Of a stretch of DNA of 45,919 nt, positions 8,077-17,068 are shown piece after piece. The stretch is taken from contig JAAYJC010000005.1 in NCBI GenBank assembly GCA_012523085.1, positions 1 to 45,919 on the forward strand, written 5' to 3'. A program made the translations under genes and the position numbers. The notes under the pieces are model-generated. The model made no database searches, had not been told where the DNA came from, and saw only the letters and a program-made list of their open reading frames with translations. Position 1 is the first letter of the stretch. Each line of letters opens with the position of its first letter. Origin of the DNA: Clostridiales bacterium. Lineage in GTDB: Bacteria; Bacillota; Clostridia; Oscillospirales; Oscillospiraceae.

Positions 8077-9543
8077 TTATAATTCGGCGCTGAACAGGTA
8101 TGCGGTGCTGTCATCATCATGCCCGTTAAGGAAAACCTCCGCGGTCCAGTATTTAGCCGGGTATGGAATTTGTACGCCCTGGCCAAGCATGATGTTTCTC
8201 GTGATATCGTACATGGCATCGCTGTCATAACCCTCTCTTCGGTGCATGGCTTTTATATCGCCGGTAAAGACAGCATACGCAAACTGGGAAAGATAAGGCG
8301 GGCCCGCTCTGCCGTCGCTGTCGGGAGTGAAGTCAAAACAGAGAAATCCTTCCGGTACAGGGGTATCCGCCTTCATAAACCGCCCCCAAACCCCGTGACA
8401 CGGTTCGACATCCACTCCGCGCCCGTAATGGTGCAAAAACAGAATGTCATAGGCAAAATCCGATTTGGTTTTATCCATCCCGTCAAGCGTTGCGAAAAGC
8501 GCTTTTCGCGCTTCCGTGCCGTCTATTTCGCCGTCCTCCCGCCCGATAAACCGCATGGCGGGCATGTTTTTGTATTCAAAACTGCTCACTTTAAAGCCGT
8601 TTTGCTGTTTTTCAACCAAGTCCGGCATGAACAGCGCCCACTGTACCGCCGCGTCGCAATCCTTCAGATAATTGATATAGCCATACAAATCCACGCTGTA
8701 TGTACCGGTCGGGCCGGTTATGCTTCCCGCGATTTGCTCCCGTACAGAACGCTCCCGCATGGCGGAAAAGTCGGCAAAAATCTTTGATACCGCGTCTTTG
8801 AGCCGGTCGTCATGCGAAACCCCCGAGAGCTCTTCATCAAATCGTTCAAGCGCCGTGAACACCGCTTCGTTCACCGCCCGGGACGGTTTGAGCTCCGACA
8901 AATAGGACCGGAGCCTGGCGTTTTGTTCTTTAAAACGCGCAAACACGCCCTGCATTAAAATCTGCTCGTTTTCTATAAGCTTTTCGTCAATCCACTCGGA
9001 ATCATCCAGCACCCATTCTGTCAGCGCGTCAAAAACATTGGGGTTTTGTCCCCTTGCTTTTATAGCCCAGCCGACGATTCTTTTGTATTTTTCGGCAGCG
9101 GTTGTTGTTTCACCTTTTTGCTCATCGATATCGTTCCAATAAAACCTGTCAATCAAGTCGCGCGACATATCAAATCCTCCTTGAACGGTAATATGAATGG
9201 ACAGCGGATGAAACAGCTTAATATTTCCTCGATGCGCTTTTGAGGGCGGTATACCGTGAAACCGTGTAAACGCTTTTGAAAAGCTCTCCTGCGTATCGTA
9301 CCGGTACCGCATAGCCACATCAATAATCCTATGGGATGGTTTCAGCAAATCAAGCGCCGCCAGGCTCAGACGTCTAAATCGGATGTACTCGCCGACGGTC
9401 ATGCCGATAACAACATGAAAGATAAGCTGAAAATGCGAGCTTGACGTATAGGCCCGGCGCGATACATCATCAATGCCGATATCATCGGTCAGATGGTCCT
9501 CGATGTACAAAATGGCTCTTGATAAACTTTGTATCCAATTCAT
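8077..9543 (-). CDS. AraC family regulator with C-terminal effector-binding domain
   Basis: 488 residues. Residues 1-about 110 hold two AraC-type helix-turn-helix motifs (IGIDDVSRRAYTSSSHFQLIF and IIDVAMRYRYDTQESFSKAF, ending FHGIPPS). A linker follows, then a long C-terminal region whose end (AMRFIGREDGEIDGTEA, PEGFLCFDFTPDSD, YWTAEVFL) resembles GyrI/integron-associated effector-binding domains. The HTH being N-terminal is the Rob/SoxS-with-effector arrangement. The ATG at 9543 has GGAGGG 8 bases upstream. It lies between the MoaF/DUF169 operon and the glycosidase operon and is the natural candidate to control one or both. Small-molecule ligand unknown. Confidence 0.85.
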   Translation of the reverse strand: MNWIQSLSRAILYIEDHLTDDIGIDDVSRRAYTSSSHFQLIFHVVIGMTVGEYIRFRRLSLAALDLLKPSHRIIDVAMRYRYDTQESFSKAFTRFHGIPPSKAHRGNIKLFHPLSIHITVQGGFDMSRDLIDRFYWNDIDEQKGETTTAAEKYKRIVGWAIKARGQNPNVFDALTEWVLDDSEWIDEKLIENEQILMQGVFARFKEQNARLRSYLSELKPSRAVNEAVFTALERFDEELSGVSHDDRLKDAVSKIFADFSAMRERSVREQIAGSITGPTGTYSVDLYGYINYLKDCDAAVQWALFMPDLVEKQQNGFKVSSFEYKNMPAMRFIGREDGEIDGTEARKALFATLDGMDKTKSDFAYDILFLHHYGRGVDVEPCHGVWGRFMKADTPVPEGFLCFDFTPDSDGRAGPPYLSQFAYAVFTGDIKAMHRREGYDSDAMYDITRNIMLGQGVQIPYPAKYWTAEVFLNGHDDDSTAYLFSAEL

Positions 9544-9566
9544 CAGCTGCCCTCCCTTCAAGGTGT

Positions 9567-9595
9567 ATTATATCGATTATCATTTGAACAGTCAT
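9567..9595 (-). promoter_or_regulatory. Promoter of the AraC-type regulator gene
   Basis: A perfect TATAAT (9572-9567) lies 17 bp after ATGACT (9595-9590) on the minus strand, just upstream of the ribosome binding site. The -35 is weak (4 of 6), consistent with an activated or autoregulated promoter. Confidence 0.5.
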
Positions 9596-9622
9596 GTCTT
9601 ATAGTACGGCGTTGTGTCCGCA

Positions 9623-9680
9623 GAAGACAGGGAGGCGGTTCATGTGTCCGTCAGGACACATGAACCGCCTCCCTGTCTTC
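9623..9680. repeat. Dispersed hairpin element D
   Basis: A perfect 27-bp stem (9623-9649 with 9654-9680) with the 4-base loop GTCA. The arm starts GAAGACAGGGAGGCGG and ends ATGTGTCC. It finishes 2 bases before the stop codon of the MoaF-like gene at 9683 and separates that operon from the araC gene. Confidence 0.9.
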
Positions 9681-9682
9681 TT

Positions 9683-10429
9683 TTAATCGAGGAATTTCGC
9701 GTAGCCGGTTATCATGACCGGCTCGAAGCCTTCGCCGAAGACGCAGCCGACGAGCATCATACGTTCGTAATCCTGCAGCGTGACGATGCGATTTGTGCCC
9801 TTCGGGGCGCAGACGCCCTCCCGCACGCCGCCCTTGATCTCCACCAGATACATGGGCTCTGTGATCTTCACTGCCGTATAGGGCAGATCGTCATAATCCT
9901 CCGCTGCGGCCTCCCAGTTGTCGCGGAACGACTTCATCCCGTTGCCGATCATCACCGTGTTCTTTGACCAGGCGGTGCGAACCTTGGCGCCGCCAATGTA
10001 TTCCTGATTGACATATTTATTCGGGCCGAGGACCCAGCGGATCTTCGTGTCGGTCATATCGTCTCCGGCGCGGGCATGGCGGGCCGCCGGGAGCTTTCCG
10101 TCCGGGCCCTTGAATGCGCCGTACACAAAGGTATCGCCGAGGATTAATGTAGCCAGGCACTGCTCAACATTGATTACGGCGATATCCTGTCCGAGCCTGA
10201 CGAAATAGGTATCCTTTTCGAGCTTCAAGCTTTCATAATCGCATGCCTTGCCGTCAAGCTGCGCTCTTTCGCGGCATGTGAAAGCCAGATCGTATGTCTT
10301 GCCGTCCGCTTCAATGGTAAACGACTTGCCGTTAAGCTCATAATTTCGGGGAAAACGGTACTGCCCTATGCCGTATTTACCGTCGTTTGCGAGATTTGGA
10401 ATATATACACCGCCATATTTCATAATCAT
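9683..10429 (-). CDS. MoaF-like protein
   Basis: 248 residues with a MoaF-like N-terminal domain (GKSFTIEADGKTYDLAFT) and a MoaF C-terminal-like domain (TAVKITEPMYLVEIKGG, LQDYERMMLVGCVFG). MoaF was named from a Klebsiella moa operon, but its role in molybdenum cofactor metabolism is not settled; the fold resembles a small-ligand-binding beta barrel. No moaA-E genes are present here. AAAGGAG lies 9 bases before the ATG. It follows another MoaF-like gene by 31 bp in an operon with DUF169 and C_GCAxxG_C_C genes. It may bind or transform the small substrate of this pathway. Confidence 0.65.
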   Translation of the reverse strand: MIMKYGGVYIPNLANDGKYGIGQYRFPRNYELNGKSFTIEADGKTYDLAFTCRERAQLDGKACDYESLKLEKDTYFVRLGQDIAVINVEQCLATLILGDTFVYGAFKGPDGKLPAARHARAGDDMTDTKIRWVLGPNKYVNQEYIGGAKVRTAWSKNTVMIGNGMKSFRDNWEAAAEDYDDLPYTAVKITEPMYLVEIKGGVREGVCAPKGTNRIVTLQDYERMMLVGCVFGEGFEPVMITGYAKFLD

Positions 10430-10460
10430 AACTATTTGCTCCTTTCTATCGTCCTGCCGC

Positions 10461-11345
10461 TCAGACCGTAAACGGGTTTTCGGCGGTCATCCATTCGGGA
10501 TCCAGCCTGACCGGGTTGCCGAATGAGCCGAAATTGACCCTGCACGGCATGGTCTTTCCGTCATGGGTCACGGAGCCGAACGTGCGGCCGCAGTGGTACA
10601 TTCTGTCGTAGTTTTGCAGGAAGATCATATTGTTGGAGCGAAACGGGCTCTTATCGCCCATAATGCGTTCCATCATCTCTTCGGTGAGGCAGTACAGGTA
10701 CATGTTGTCCTTTATCTTGACATATTGCGATATCTCATCGGAGGCGGGCAGAACTTCAAAGTTTCCGCCGATATTCTGTGTAGCGGAGCTGTCCTGCGGC
10801 CATGTGATGCGGTAATACGCGGGGCTGTTGTAAAAATGCTGTGTCCACATTTCGGTGTTCCAGTGCCATTCCACCGTGGTACCCATCATATCGCCGGTAA
10901 AGCAGTGGCGTTTGAACGGCAGCTCCTTACCCTCCGCTTCAATGGCGCCGAAATCATACTCGCTGCGCACCAGCAGCGGAAATTTCGGATTGTCGCCGAT
11001 ATAGCAGCGCACCATCGTAACCAGGCGCTGTTCCATATCGATGACATAAAGATGGTTTACACGTTTGGGGGTATTGAGGGTTTTAACCAGGTCGTAATTA
11101 AGCAGATAGGTCGTATCGTCCGCCTTGCGGCAATCGTAATTCGCGTTTTCGGGTTCCTCTCCGACTTTGTTCCACTGACATGTTTCCTTGCCCGTGATCT
11201 TCAGCTCGTAATCATAGCCTCCGTCCATGATAAAGCGGAAGCTCTGTCCGATCAGCTCATAGCAGGGCGGCTGACAAAACTGGTCAATTGCGTAAAACCG
11301 TCGCGGATAGTCTTTCAGATTCAAACCGATCATCTCCTGTTTCAT
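10461..11345 (-). CDS. MoaF-like protein
   Basis: 294 residues, similar in layout to the next gene downstream: an N-terminal part with YELIGQSFRFIMDGGYDYEL and MEQRLVTMVRC, and a C-terminal part with QYVKIKDNMYLYCLTEEM and FLQNYDRMYHCGRTFG. It appears to be cytosolic. The ATG at 11345 lacks a good ribosome binding site, whereas AGGAG stands 9 bases before a TTG at 11324 (MNLKDYPRR), so the true protein may be 7 residues shorter. Third gene of the minus-strand operon that starts at 12746. Confidence 0.65.
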   Translation of the reverse strand: MKQEMIGLNLKDYPRRFYAIDQFCQPPCYELIGQSFRFIMDGGYDYELKITGKETCQWNKVGEEPENANYDCRKADDTTYLLNYDLVKTLNTPKRVNHLYVIDMEQRLVTMVRCYIGDNPKFPLLVRSEYDFGAIEAEGKELPFKRHCFTGDMMGTTVEWHWNTEMWTQHFYNSPAYYRITWPQDSSATQNIGGNFEVLPASDEISQYVKIKDNMYLYCLTEEMMERIMGDKSPFRSNNMIFLQNYDRMYHCGRTFGSVTHDGKTMPCRVNFGSFGNPVRLDPEWMTAENPFTV

Positions 11346-11434
11346 TTATTTTGCCGGCTTTACCGGTGGTCAGCTAAATTTACCGATCGCTTCGCGGTTA
11401 CGGCTTTTAAGGTTAACTTCCGGAATGCTCGCGG

Positions 11435-12241
11435 TCAGAGCTTCCATTCCTCGCCCTCGTCAAGCCCCCATATTTCAAATAATTTATTATAGAAAGGCGG
11501 ATGCGGGAAGTCCAGATTAAATTCAAACAGCCGGTCGCTGAAGCCCATGAATTTATTCATCTCGATAAGGGATGTCATGAACTCCTCCATTCGTTGGCCG
11601 GGCACCGTCAAAATAACCTCATCGTCTCGCGCCCTTGCCCGCTCTCTGTCGCCGGGGTCCGGGAAGGTTATGCGGTACTCGTTTTCCGTGAAGGACGGAA
11701 CCGTGCAGTAGATGCAGGAATCTATGCCGTCAAACACACTGGTGAACGTGTCGCCGGTGGCATTCTTGATGGAACGGATCATATGATTTATTTTGGCCGC
11801 CTCAGCGTATATGATCACCACATCCGGAATAAACGTTGCCGTTGCAAGGGGAGCCGTGACCGCCGCGACATATTTTTGAAACGGAAGGCGCGGGAATTTT
11901 TTGAAGAACGCTTCAGCCTTTTCCCTGTCCGGGATGCCTATGTACTTGCAGACCTCATCAAACTGCGGCTGGCCGGGTACGCACTCCACCGCGCCGAAGC
12001 CGATTAGCGGATTCCAGCACCAGTGGTCCTCCTTTGTCATTGCGACGGTCATGCCCTTCATGCGCGTATAGGAGAAGGTCTGGCATAGCGCCATGTGTTT
12101 TCCGAGATCCTTCTTCGGGAATACGGCCTGCTCGGGTACATCCTCAAGCTTTTCATACCATTTCAATGCGATGGGCATGCTGCGAAGCTTGAACATCTCC
12201 TCAAGCGCTTTGCCGTATTGATTATAATCCTTGACTTCCAT
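11435..12241 (-). CDS. DUF169 family protein
   Basis: 268 residues that I assign to DUF169: N-terminal LRSMPIALKWYE, the CQTFSYTRMKG segment, LIGFGAVECVPG, and the CIYCTVP region near the C-terminal third. DUF169 proteins are widespread in anaerobes, often beside redox or corrinoid genes, and their biochemical role is unknown; the conserved cysteines suggest metal or cofactor binding. Start at 12241 has GAGAGGAG 7 bases upstream; a longer frame would overlap the preceding gene. The gap to the upstream gene is 13 bp, so they are co-translated. Confidence 0.75.
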   Translation of the reverse strand: MEVKDYNQYGKALEEMFKLRSMPIALKWYEKLEDVPEQAVFPKKDLGKHMALCQTFSYTRMKGMTVAMTKEDHWCWNPLIGFGAVECVPGQPQFDEVCKYIGIPDREKAEAFFKKFPRLPFQKYVAAVTAPLATATFIPDVVIIYAEAAKINHMIRSIKNATGDTFTSVFDGIDSCIYCTVPSFTENEYRITFPDPGDRERARARDDEVILTVPGQRMEEFMTSLIEMNKFMGFSDRLFEFNLDFPHPPFYNKLFEIWGLDEGEEWKL

Positions 12242-12254
12242 TGGTCTGCTCCTC

Positions 12255-12746
12255 TCAATTTTCCAGAAGGAATTCCGCGCACAAACGGGTTGCTTTCTCG
12301 ACAACCTCCGCGCATTTTTCATTGTGATCCGTAATCTTGAAGTAAATCTCGCAATCTTCCGGCTTCGTGAAGATATAGCTGCGTCCGAAAATCTGTTTTT
12401 GCAGCTCCGGACATAGGGTCGTGCCCATCTCTTTTAGGTATTTGTCCCGAAATGCCATAAATTTTTCAGACGCTATGTCCGCCTTTGACGGATCTTCCAA
12501 TTCCTCACTGAGCGGGGCGTTGTACTTAAGGCCCACCGCCAGCAGTCCGCAGGTGTAGGTGCCGCAGCTGCCGCTGGACGCGCCCGCGCCGCCGCAAAGG
12601 GATGTCGACGCCCGAATGAGCTCCTCGGGAATAAAATCAAAGTATTCCTTCAAGCCGATCAGCGTACTCCGCGAACACACATCATCCCGGATCTGCGCTT
12701 CTTTTGCGGCATTGCCGCAAAGATCCAGTATCTCTTCTTTGGTCAT
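12255..12746 (-). CDS. C_GCAxxG_C_C family redox-type protein
   Basis: 163 residues. The defining cysteine/glycine motif is seen as CGGAGASSGSCGTYTC, with further cysteines at DLCGNA, TTLCPEL, DCEIYF and EKCAEV. Members are thought to bind metal or act in redox chemistry, though function is unproven. AGGAGG is well spaced before the ATG at 12746; the longer frame to 12776 has no such site. First gene of the operon running through DUF169 and the two MoaF-like genes. Confidence 0.75.
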   Translation of the reverse strand: MTKEEILDLCGNAAKEAQIRDDVCSRSTLIGLKEYFDFIPEELIRASTSLCGGAGASSGSCGTYTCGLLAVGLKYNAPLSEELEDPSKADIASEKFMAFRDKYLKEMGTTLCPELQKQIFGRSYIFTKPEDCEIYFKITDHNEKCAEVVEKATRLCAEFLLEN

Positions 12747-12788
12747 ATATGAATTCCTCCTATGCTTTTTGGGCATTTAATAGGTAAT

Positions 12789-12818
12789 ATGCTAATTTTA
12801 ACACTTAGCCTTTATCAA
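12789..12818 (-). promoter_or_regulatory. Probable promoter of the C_GCAxxG_C_C-DUF169-MoaF operon
   Basis: On the minus strand TTGATA (12818-12813), 18 bp, then TAGCAT (12794-12789). The inverted repeat GCTAA...TTAGC (12791-12795 with 12805-12809) lies across the spacer and -10 and could be an operator. Confidence 0.35.
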
Positions 12819-12836
12819 TTCAACCATATTTCACAA

Positions 12837-12872
12837 AAAGACAAGGGGACGGCAGACAGTGTCCTTGTCTTT
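12837..12872. repeat. Dispersed hairpin element E
   Basis: A 10-bp stem (12837-12846 with 12863-12872; AAAGACAAGG/CCTTGTCTTT), extended by GGAC/GTCC with a bulge. It sits in the divergent space between the C_GCAxxG_C_C operon and sfsA, and is the only copy not at a stop codon. Confidence 0.7.
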
Positions 12873-12939
12873 ACTTATCGGCTTGGATATGATAAACTAC
12901 GAAACAGTTAAATTGCCTTCTTCTACAGGACAACGAAGC

Positions 12940-13626
12940 ATGAAATATGAAAACACAAAAAAGGCGGTATTTATTGACCGCCCGAACAGATTTATTGCAA
13001 ATATTGCGCTGTCCGGCGGTGTTGAGGCATGTCATATCAAAAATACCGGACGCCTCGGCGAGCTTTTGCTGCCCGGGGCCGATATGATTGTCCAGCAGCG
13101 CGACCAGAAGACGCGCCGGACGAAATACGACCTGATTGCCGTGTATAAAAATGCACGGCTTGTCAATGTGGATTCCCAGGCGCCCAACCGCGTTTTTGCC
13201 GAGTGGCTGCGCGGCGGCGGTCTGTTTCGGAACCTGACGCTGCTGCGCCCGGAGTGCCGGTTCGGCAATTCCCGGCTGGACTTCTACATAGAAGCGGACG
13301 GCAGGCGCATTTTCGTTGAAACGAAGGGCGTAACGCTCGAGGATGGGGGCGTCGCTTTGTTCCCGGACGCGCCGACCGAGCGGGGCAAAAGGCATCTTAA
13401 TGAACTGATCAGTTGCGTAAAAAAAGGCTTTTCGGCATATGCGGTTTTCATCGTACAGATGAAGGGCGTCAGGTATTTTGCCCCGAATGCCCATACGCAT
13501 GCCGCCTTCGCAAAGACGCTCAAAGAGGCATCTGAGGCCGGTGTGCGGATTATTGCGCTGGACTGTGATGTTTGTCATAACAGCCTGGAAATTAGCGATT
13601 TTGTAGATGTACGGCTTAACCCATAA
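12940..13626 (+). CDS. sfsA: SfsA family DNA/RNA nuclease
   Basis: 228 residues, the usual SfsA length, beginning MKYENTKKAVFIDRPNRFIA and carrying the OB-like N-terminal part (HIKNTGRLGELLLPGAD) and the nuclease-like C-terminal part (LDFYIEADGRRIFVETKG, DAPTERGKRHL). The E-x-K of FVETKG lies in the PD-(D/E)xK-like core. SfsA was first described as a sugar fermentation stimulation protein and later as a nucleic-acid-binding nuclease. The start at 12940 is chosen by family alignment; the frame stays open 27 codons upstream into hairpin element E but that part is not SfsA-like. Followed at 61 bp by a MATE gene. Confidence 0.85.
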   Translation: MKYENTKKAVFIDRPNRFIANIALSGGVEACHIKNTGRLGELLLPGADMIVQQRDQKTRRTKYDLIAVYKNARLVNVDSQAPNRVFAEWLRGGGLFRNLTLLRPECRFGNSRLDFYIEADGRRIFVETKGVTLEDGGVALFPDAPTERGKRHLNELISCVKKGFSAYAVFIVQMKGVRYFAPNAHTHAAFAKTLKEASEAGVRIIALDCDVCHNSLEISDFVDVRLNP

Positions 13627-13686
13627 GGCTTTGCTTTAGGACGCCATGATGTATATGCCGCAAAAGCGGCGGATTGAGGGACGGAT

Positions 13687-15039
13687 ATGCGGATTTTTAC
13701 CCGGGAGAGAAGCTTCTACAAAACATTTTTTCCGCTTTTGATTGTGATAACGCTTCAGCAGCTGGCGTCTCTGGCTGTGAACATGGTGGACAACCTGATG
13801 CTCGGAACCTATACGGAGCTGGCGTTGTCCGGGGCAACCATCGTCAATCAAATCCAGCATATGCTCCAGATGCTGATCTCCGGCATAGCGGCCGGCGTCG
13901 CGGTTCTGGGTGCGCAGTACTGGGGCAAGGGTGAAATCGACCCGATCCGGCGCATCACGGCCATCGGTCTGAAAATGGCGCTTGGCGCGGGCGTTTTATT
14001 TTTCGGTGCGACGCAGCTGTTCCCCTTTGGCGTACTCCGGCTGTTCACATCGGATGAAAACGTCATCGCGGAGGGCATAAAGTATCTGCGGCTGATGTGC
14101 TGGACCTATCTGATCTTCTCTGTATCCAACACGCTGATGTATTCCCTGCAGAGCGTGGAAACCGCCTTTATCGGCACGTTGATGTCTGTCAGCACCATTA
14201 TCATCAACGCCTGCCTGAACTACCTTTTCATCTACGGAAATCTTGGCATGCCGGAGCTTGGCATAACAGGCGCTGCCGTCGCGACGCTGACAAGCCGCGT
14301 CATCGAGCTTGTGATTATTACCGTGTATATTTTGTTCATCGACAAGAAGCTGAGGATGAAGCTCAGACATCTTGTGTCCTTCGACTTATCGTTTTTTAAA
14401 GACTTCGTGAAAATATCGATGCCGCTGGTCATCAGCGGCGGACTCTGGGGCGTTGCGCAGGCGGCGCAAATGGCCATACTCGGCCATATTGACGCGACGG
14501 TCATTGCCGCAAACAGCATCGCATCGATTATTTTCGCAATCTGCTCCGTCATCGGCATAGCCAGCGCAAATGCCGCCTCGGTTACCATCGGCAAAACCAT
14601 CGGCAGCGGCCGGCTTGACCTTGTGCGCCCGTATTCGCGCACTATGCAGGCCATTTTTGTGCTGATCGGCCTTTTTTCCGGTGCGCTTTTGTTCATATTC
14701 AAGGATATGATTGCCGATTTGTATCGCGTCTCCGAGGAGACACGAAAGCTTGCGGTTAATTTCATGATCATTTTGAGCATTACGACGGTGGGAACCTGCT
14801 ATGAATACCCGACAGCCTCCGGCATCATCGCCGGCGGGGGCGATACAAAATACCCCGCGATCGTAGAAAACACTTTCATGTGGCTGTTTATTATTCCCTC
14901 CGCCGCGCTCAGCGCCTTCGTGTTCCATTTTCCGCCGATTGTAACCTTCTGTTTCCTGAAGGTCGATCAAATTCTCAAATGCATCCCCAACGCGATCCGC
15001 TGCAACCGTTACAAATGGGTGCGCGAGCTGACGCGATAA
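13687..15039 (+). CDS. MATE family efflux transporter
   Basis: 450 residues, about 12 transmembrane helices. N-terminus RSFYKTFFPLLIVITLQQLASLAVNMVDNLMLG fits the MATE family, with ITGAAVATLTSR and the second-half repeat FVKISMPLVISGGLWG. It is not a close paralogue of the first MATE protein in the window: it lacks that N-terminal type. GAGGG precedes the ATG at 13687. Probably transcribed with sfsA; an intrinsic terminator follows at 15091. Substrate unknown. Confidence 0.9.
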   Translation: MRIFTRERSFYKTFFPLLIVITLQQLASLAVNMVDNLMLGTYTELALSGATIVNQIQHMLQMLISGIAAGVAVLGAQYWGKGEIDPIRRITAIGLKMALGAGVLFFGATQLFPFGVLRLFTSDENVIAEGIKYLRLMCWTYLIFSVSNTLMYSLQSVETAFIGTLMSVSTIIINACLNYLFIYGNLGMPELGITGAAVATLTSRVIELVIITVYILFIDKKLRMKLRHLVSFDLSFFKDFVKISMPLVISGGLWGVAQAAQMAILGHIDATVIAANSIASIIFAICSVIGIASANAASVTIGKTIGSGRLDLVRPYSRTMQAIFVLIGLFSGALLFIFKDMIADLYRVSEETRKLAVNFMIILSITTVGTCYEYPTASGIIAGGGDTKYPAIVENTFMWLFIIPSAALSAFVFHFPPIVTFCFLKVDQILKCIPNAIRCNRYKWVRELTR

Positions 15040-15090
15040 CAGTCCCCTTTCCCTACCTTTGGTGAATTATCTTATCCGCAAACATCGCAG

Positions 15091-15114
15091 AACCGCCATC
15101 CGGCGGTTTTTTTT
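15091..15114 (+). terminator. Intrinsic terminator after the sfsA-MATE unit
   Basis: AACCGCC-ATCC-GGCGGTT (15091-15097 with 15102-15108) followed by a run of T's on the plus strand. Confidence 0.85.
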
Positions 15115-15224
15115 GGCGCAAAGCCGGTGATTTAGGCTGTTATTGCGGCATATTTTATAAAACGGATTGCGGAAAGAAATGACCGGAATATGGTTATCCG
15201 GTTTTTGACGAAAAAAGAAACAAA

Positions 15225-15253
15225 TTGAATTGCTGCCGGTTATCGTATACAGT
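15225..15253 (+). promoter_or_regulatory. Promoter of the double MoaF-like gene
   Basis: TTGAAT (15225-15230), 17-bp spacer, TACAGT (15248-15253), about 55 bp upstream of the start codon. The rest of the 15115-15308 gap shows only an imperfect hairpin (GACCGGAATA...TATCCGG). Confidence 0.4.
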
Positions 15254-15308
15254 AAATCTATAACCTGGCATTATTTCCCGTCAATTCATCAGAAAAGGAG
15301 ACTAACGG

Positions 15309-17060
15309 ATGTTCAGAAACGTTTACACCAAGCTGACCGAACAACAGATTGCACAGAAGCTGGCCCCCGTAAAAGCGCCCGCGAACACATGCGTATGCGA
15401 TGCTTGCGCACCGGATGCACTGAGCGGTACGAACCTTAAAATCTGCACGGATAAGGCGCTTGAGCTCAGTTACGAATTTTTGTCCAAGCAGGAGCTGCTC
15501 ATTTCGCAAAACGGCGCTTTGCCCGTTAAGGCCGCGTATACAGCCTTGACGCTCGGCAGCGTCATCTTGTTTTCGCATCTGCTGCCCGATTCGCAGACGG
15601 CCTTTCATGTTGTTCTCGACAGGAAAACCGGTCTTGCGACCATATTCGAGACCTGGTTTTCCGATGAATTCATCAAGGACAAACGTGAAGCGCAGCGCGC
15701 TGTATATTTCGGCTACGCGGAAACAAAAGGTTCGCCCGCGCCCGAAAAGCGTCATGCCGTGACAAACCGGCTGGAGAACAAGGGCATTGTCTGGACAAAT
15801 GACCTCGGTGTGAAAACCTTCACGGTATTTAACTCAACCTGCTACTCCACCTTTATCGAACTGAGTGACCCGAAGATGGGAATTCCCATCGCCGCCCCGT
15901 CGGATTACATCAAAATAAATGACGAGCTGTATATATTCTCGCGTGTCGAAGCGGAGTTTTCCGGAACGTTTATTCTGGAGGTTATCGACCTGTTTACCGT
16001 TTCTCAGATCGGCGTGCGTCTTGGCTTTAATCTGGATGACGAGCCGGAATATACGATGTACTGCGGCACCGGTGAGATTGTAGGCCAGCTGGCGACCTTT
16101 GCGGGCTTTACCGATTACGGCGGGAGCTTCGATATGAATTCGCTCAATTCGATGGTGCTTCCCGATGAAAAAATGCCAAAGGGCAAGAGGCCCGTCTACC
16201 GCGTTCACGGCCAATACCCCGACATCACCGATGAGGAGGCCAGAAACGCCGGCAAAAACCCGCGTTCCTTCCCTAAGGTGGACGAGAGCATCATGCCCTC
16301 CGGCCATTCGATGCCGGACAGCGATTATCTGATTGGGAAGGAACTTACCGTCGCAAATGACGACGGCCCCAAATGGCAGTACCGGTTTATCGACATTTGC
16401 ACATTGCTCTGGAAGGATGCCGAGGAGACCGAATGGCATGAGGAGACCTACAAGGCCTTCGAGCCGGACAAGGACCTGATCATGTTCGCGCATGTACAGA
16501 CCGGTTCGGAATACGGTAAAGGCGTCACCGCGGTTCTGGATTTTTCGAACGGCCTGACCACCTGTTTCCTGTCGCGCATCGGGAACGGATATTCAAACCG
16601 TGAAGTTGGATTCAAGGTGTATTTCGGCGTTCTCGAGATAAAAGACGGCGCTCAGCCGCCGGCGTACCTGCGCCACCAGTTTACCACCGAGCTTGTGGGC
16701 CGCGCCTTTACATGGAACTACAGCGGCGGTGAAAACGCGGTCACCTCCATGCATGTCTACCATTCGCCCTGGGGTTATTCCTGGACGATCTATCTGCCCA
16801 ACGGCGAGGGCGGCCTGCTCTGGACATCGCCCTGCGTCTACATCAAGCTGCGCAAGGATATCTATATGATGAGCTGGGTTGAGGAAACTTCCGCCGGCGG
16901 TCAGGGAACGGTTTTGATGAACCTGAAAACCATGCACGACTGCGGTATCTTCTACGGCCTCGGCGAGGGCAACCAAGCCGGTCTTTCCTCCATCGGTGCG
17001 TTTGCGAGAAACGCCGGATCATTTGACATCCTGAAATATTACGAACTGAAAACGAAATAA
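15309..17060 (+). CDS. Double-length MoaF-like protein (tandem duplication)
   Basis: 583 residues, about twice the length of the two other MoaF-like proteins here. The first half (1-about 290) and second half (about 300-583) each end in a MoaF-C-like segment: DYIKINDELYIFSRVEAEF...DLFTVSQIGVRLGF and VYIKLRKDIYMMSWVEETS...TMHDCGIFYGLG. Each half also has a calycin-like N-terminal part (KTGLATIFETWF; SNGLTTCFLSRI). AAGGAG is well placed before the ATG. It is a monocistronic gene between a terminator and hairpin element F. It probably acts with the MoaF/DUF169 operon, either as an enzyme or as a ligand-binding protein with two sites. Confidence 0.65.
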   Translation: MFRNVYTKLTEQQIAQKLAPVKAPANTCVCDACAPDALSGTNLKICTDKALELSYEFLSKQELLISQNGALPVKAAYTALTLGSVILFSHLLPDSQTAFHVVLDRKTGLATIFETWFSDEFIKDKREAQRAVYFGYAETKGSPAPEKRHAVTNRLENKGIVWTNDLGVKTFTVFNSTCYSTFIELSDPKMGIPIAAPSDYIKINDELYIFSRVEAEFSGTFILEVIDLFTVSQIGVRLGFNLDDEPEYTMYCGTGEIVGQLATFAGFTDYGGSFDMNSLNSMVLPDEKMPKGKRPVYRVHGQYPDITDEEARNAGKNPRSFPKVDESIMPSGHSMPDSDYLIGKELTVANDDGPKWQYRFIDICTLLWKDAEETEWHEETYKAFEPDKDLIMFAHVQTGSEYGKGVTAVLDFSNGLTTCFLSRIGNGYSNREVGFKVYFGVLEIKDGAQPPAYLRHQFTTELVGRAFTWNYSGGENAVTSMHVYHSPWGYSWTIYLPNGEGGLLWTSPCVYIKLRKDIYMMSWVEETSAGGQGTVLMNLKTMHDCGIFYGLGEGNQAGLSSIGAFARNAGSFDILKYYELKTK

Positions 17061-17068
17061 AACCAGTC

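Noticed and set aside
9614-9967. Plus-strand ORF beginning in hairpin element D
   Set aside because: Antisense shadow of the MoaF-like gene; its start lies in the palindrome.
9683-11345. Molybdenum cofactor biosynthesis operon
   Set aside because: Only MoaF-like proteins are present; no moaA, moaC, moaD, moaE or mog genes.
10563-11492. Plus-strand ORF of 309 codons
   Set aside because: Antisense to a MoaF-like gene with clear ribosome binding sites and operon context on the other strand; composition is that of a shadow frame.
12871-13578. Minus-strand ORF of 235 codons
   Set aside because: Antisense to sfsA, whose motifs and length are clear.
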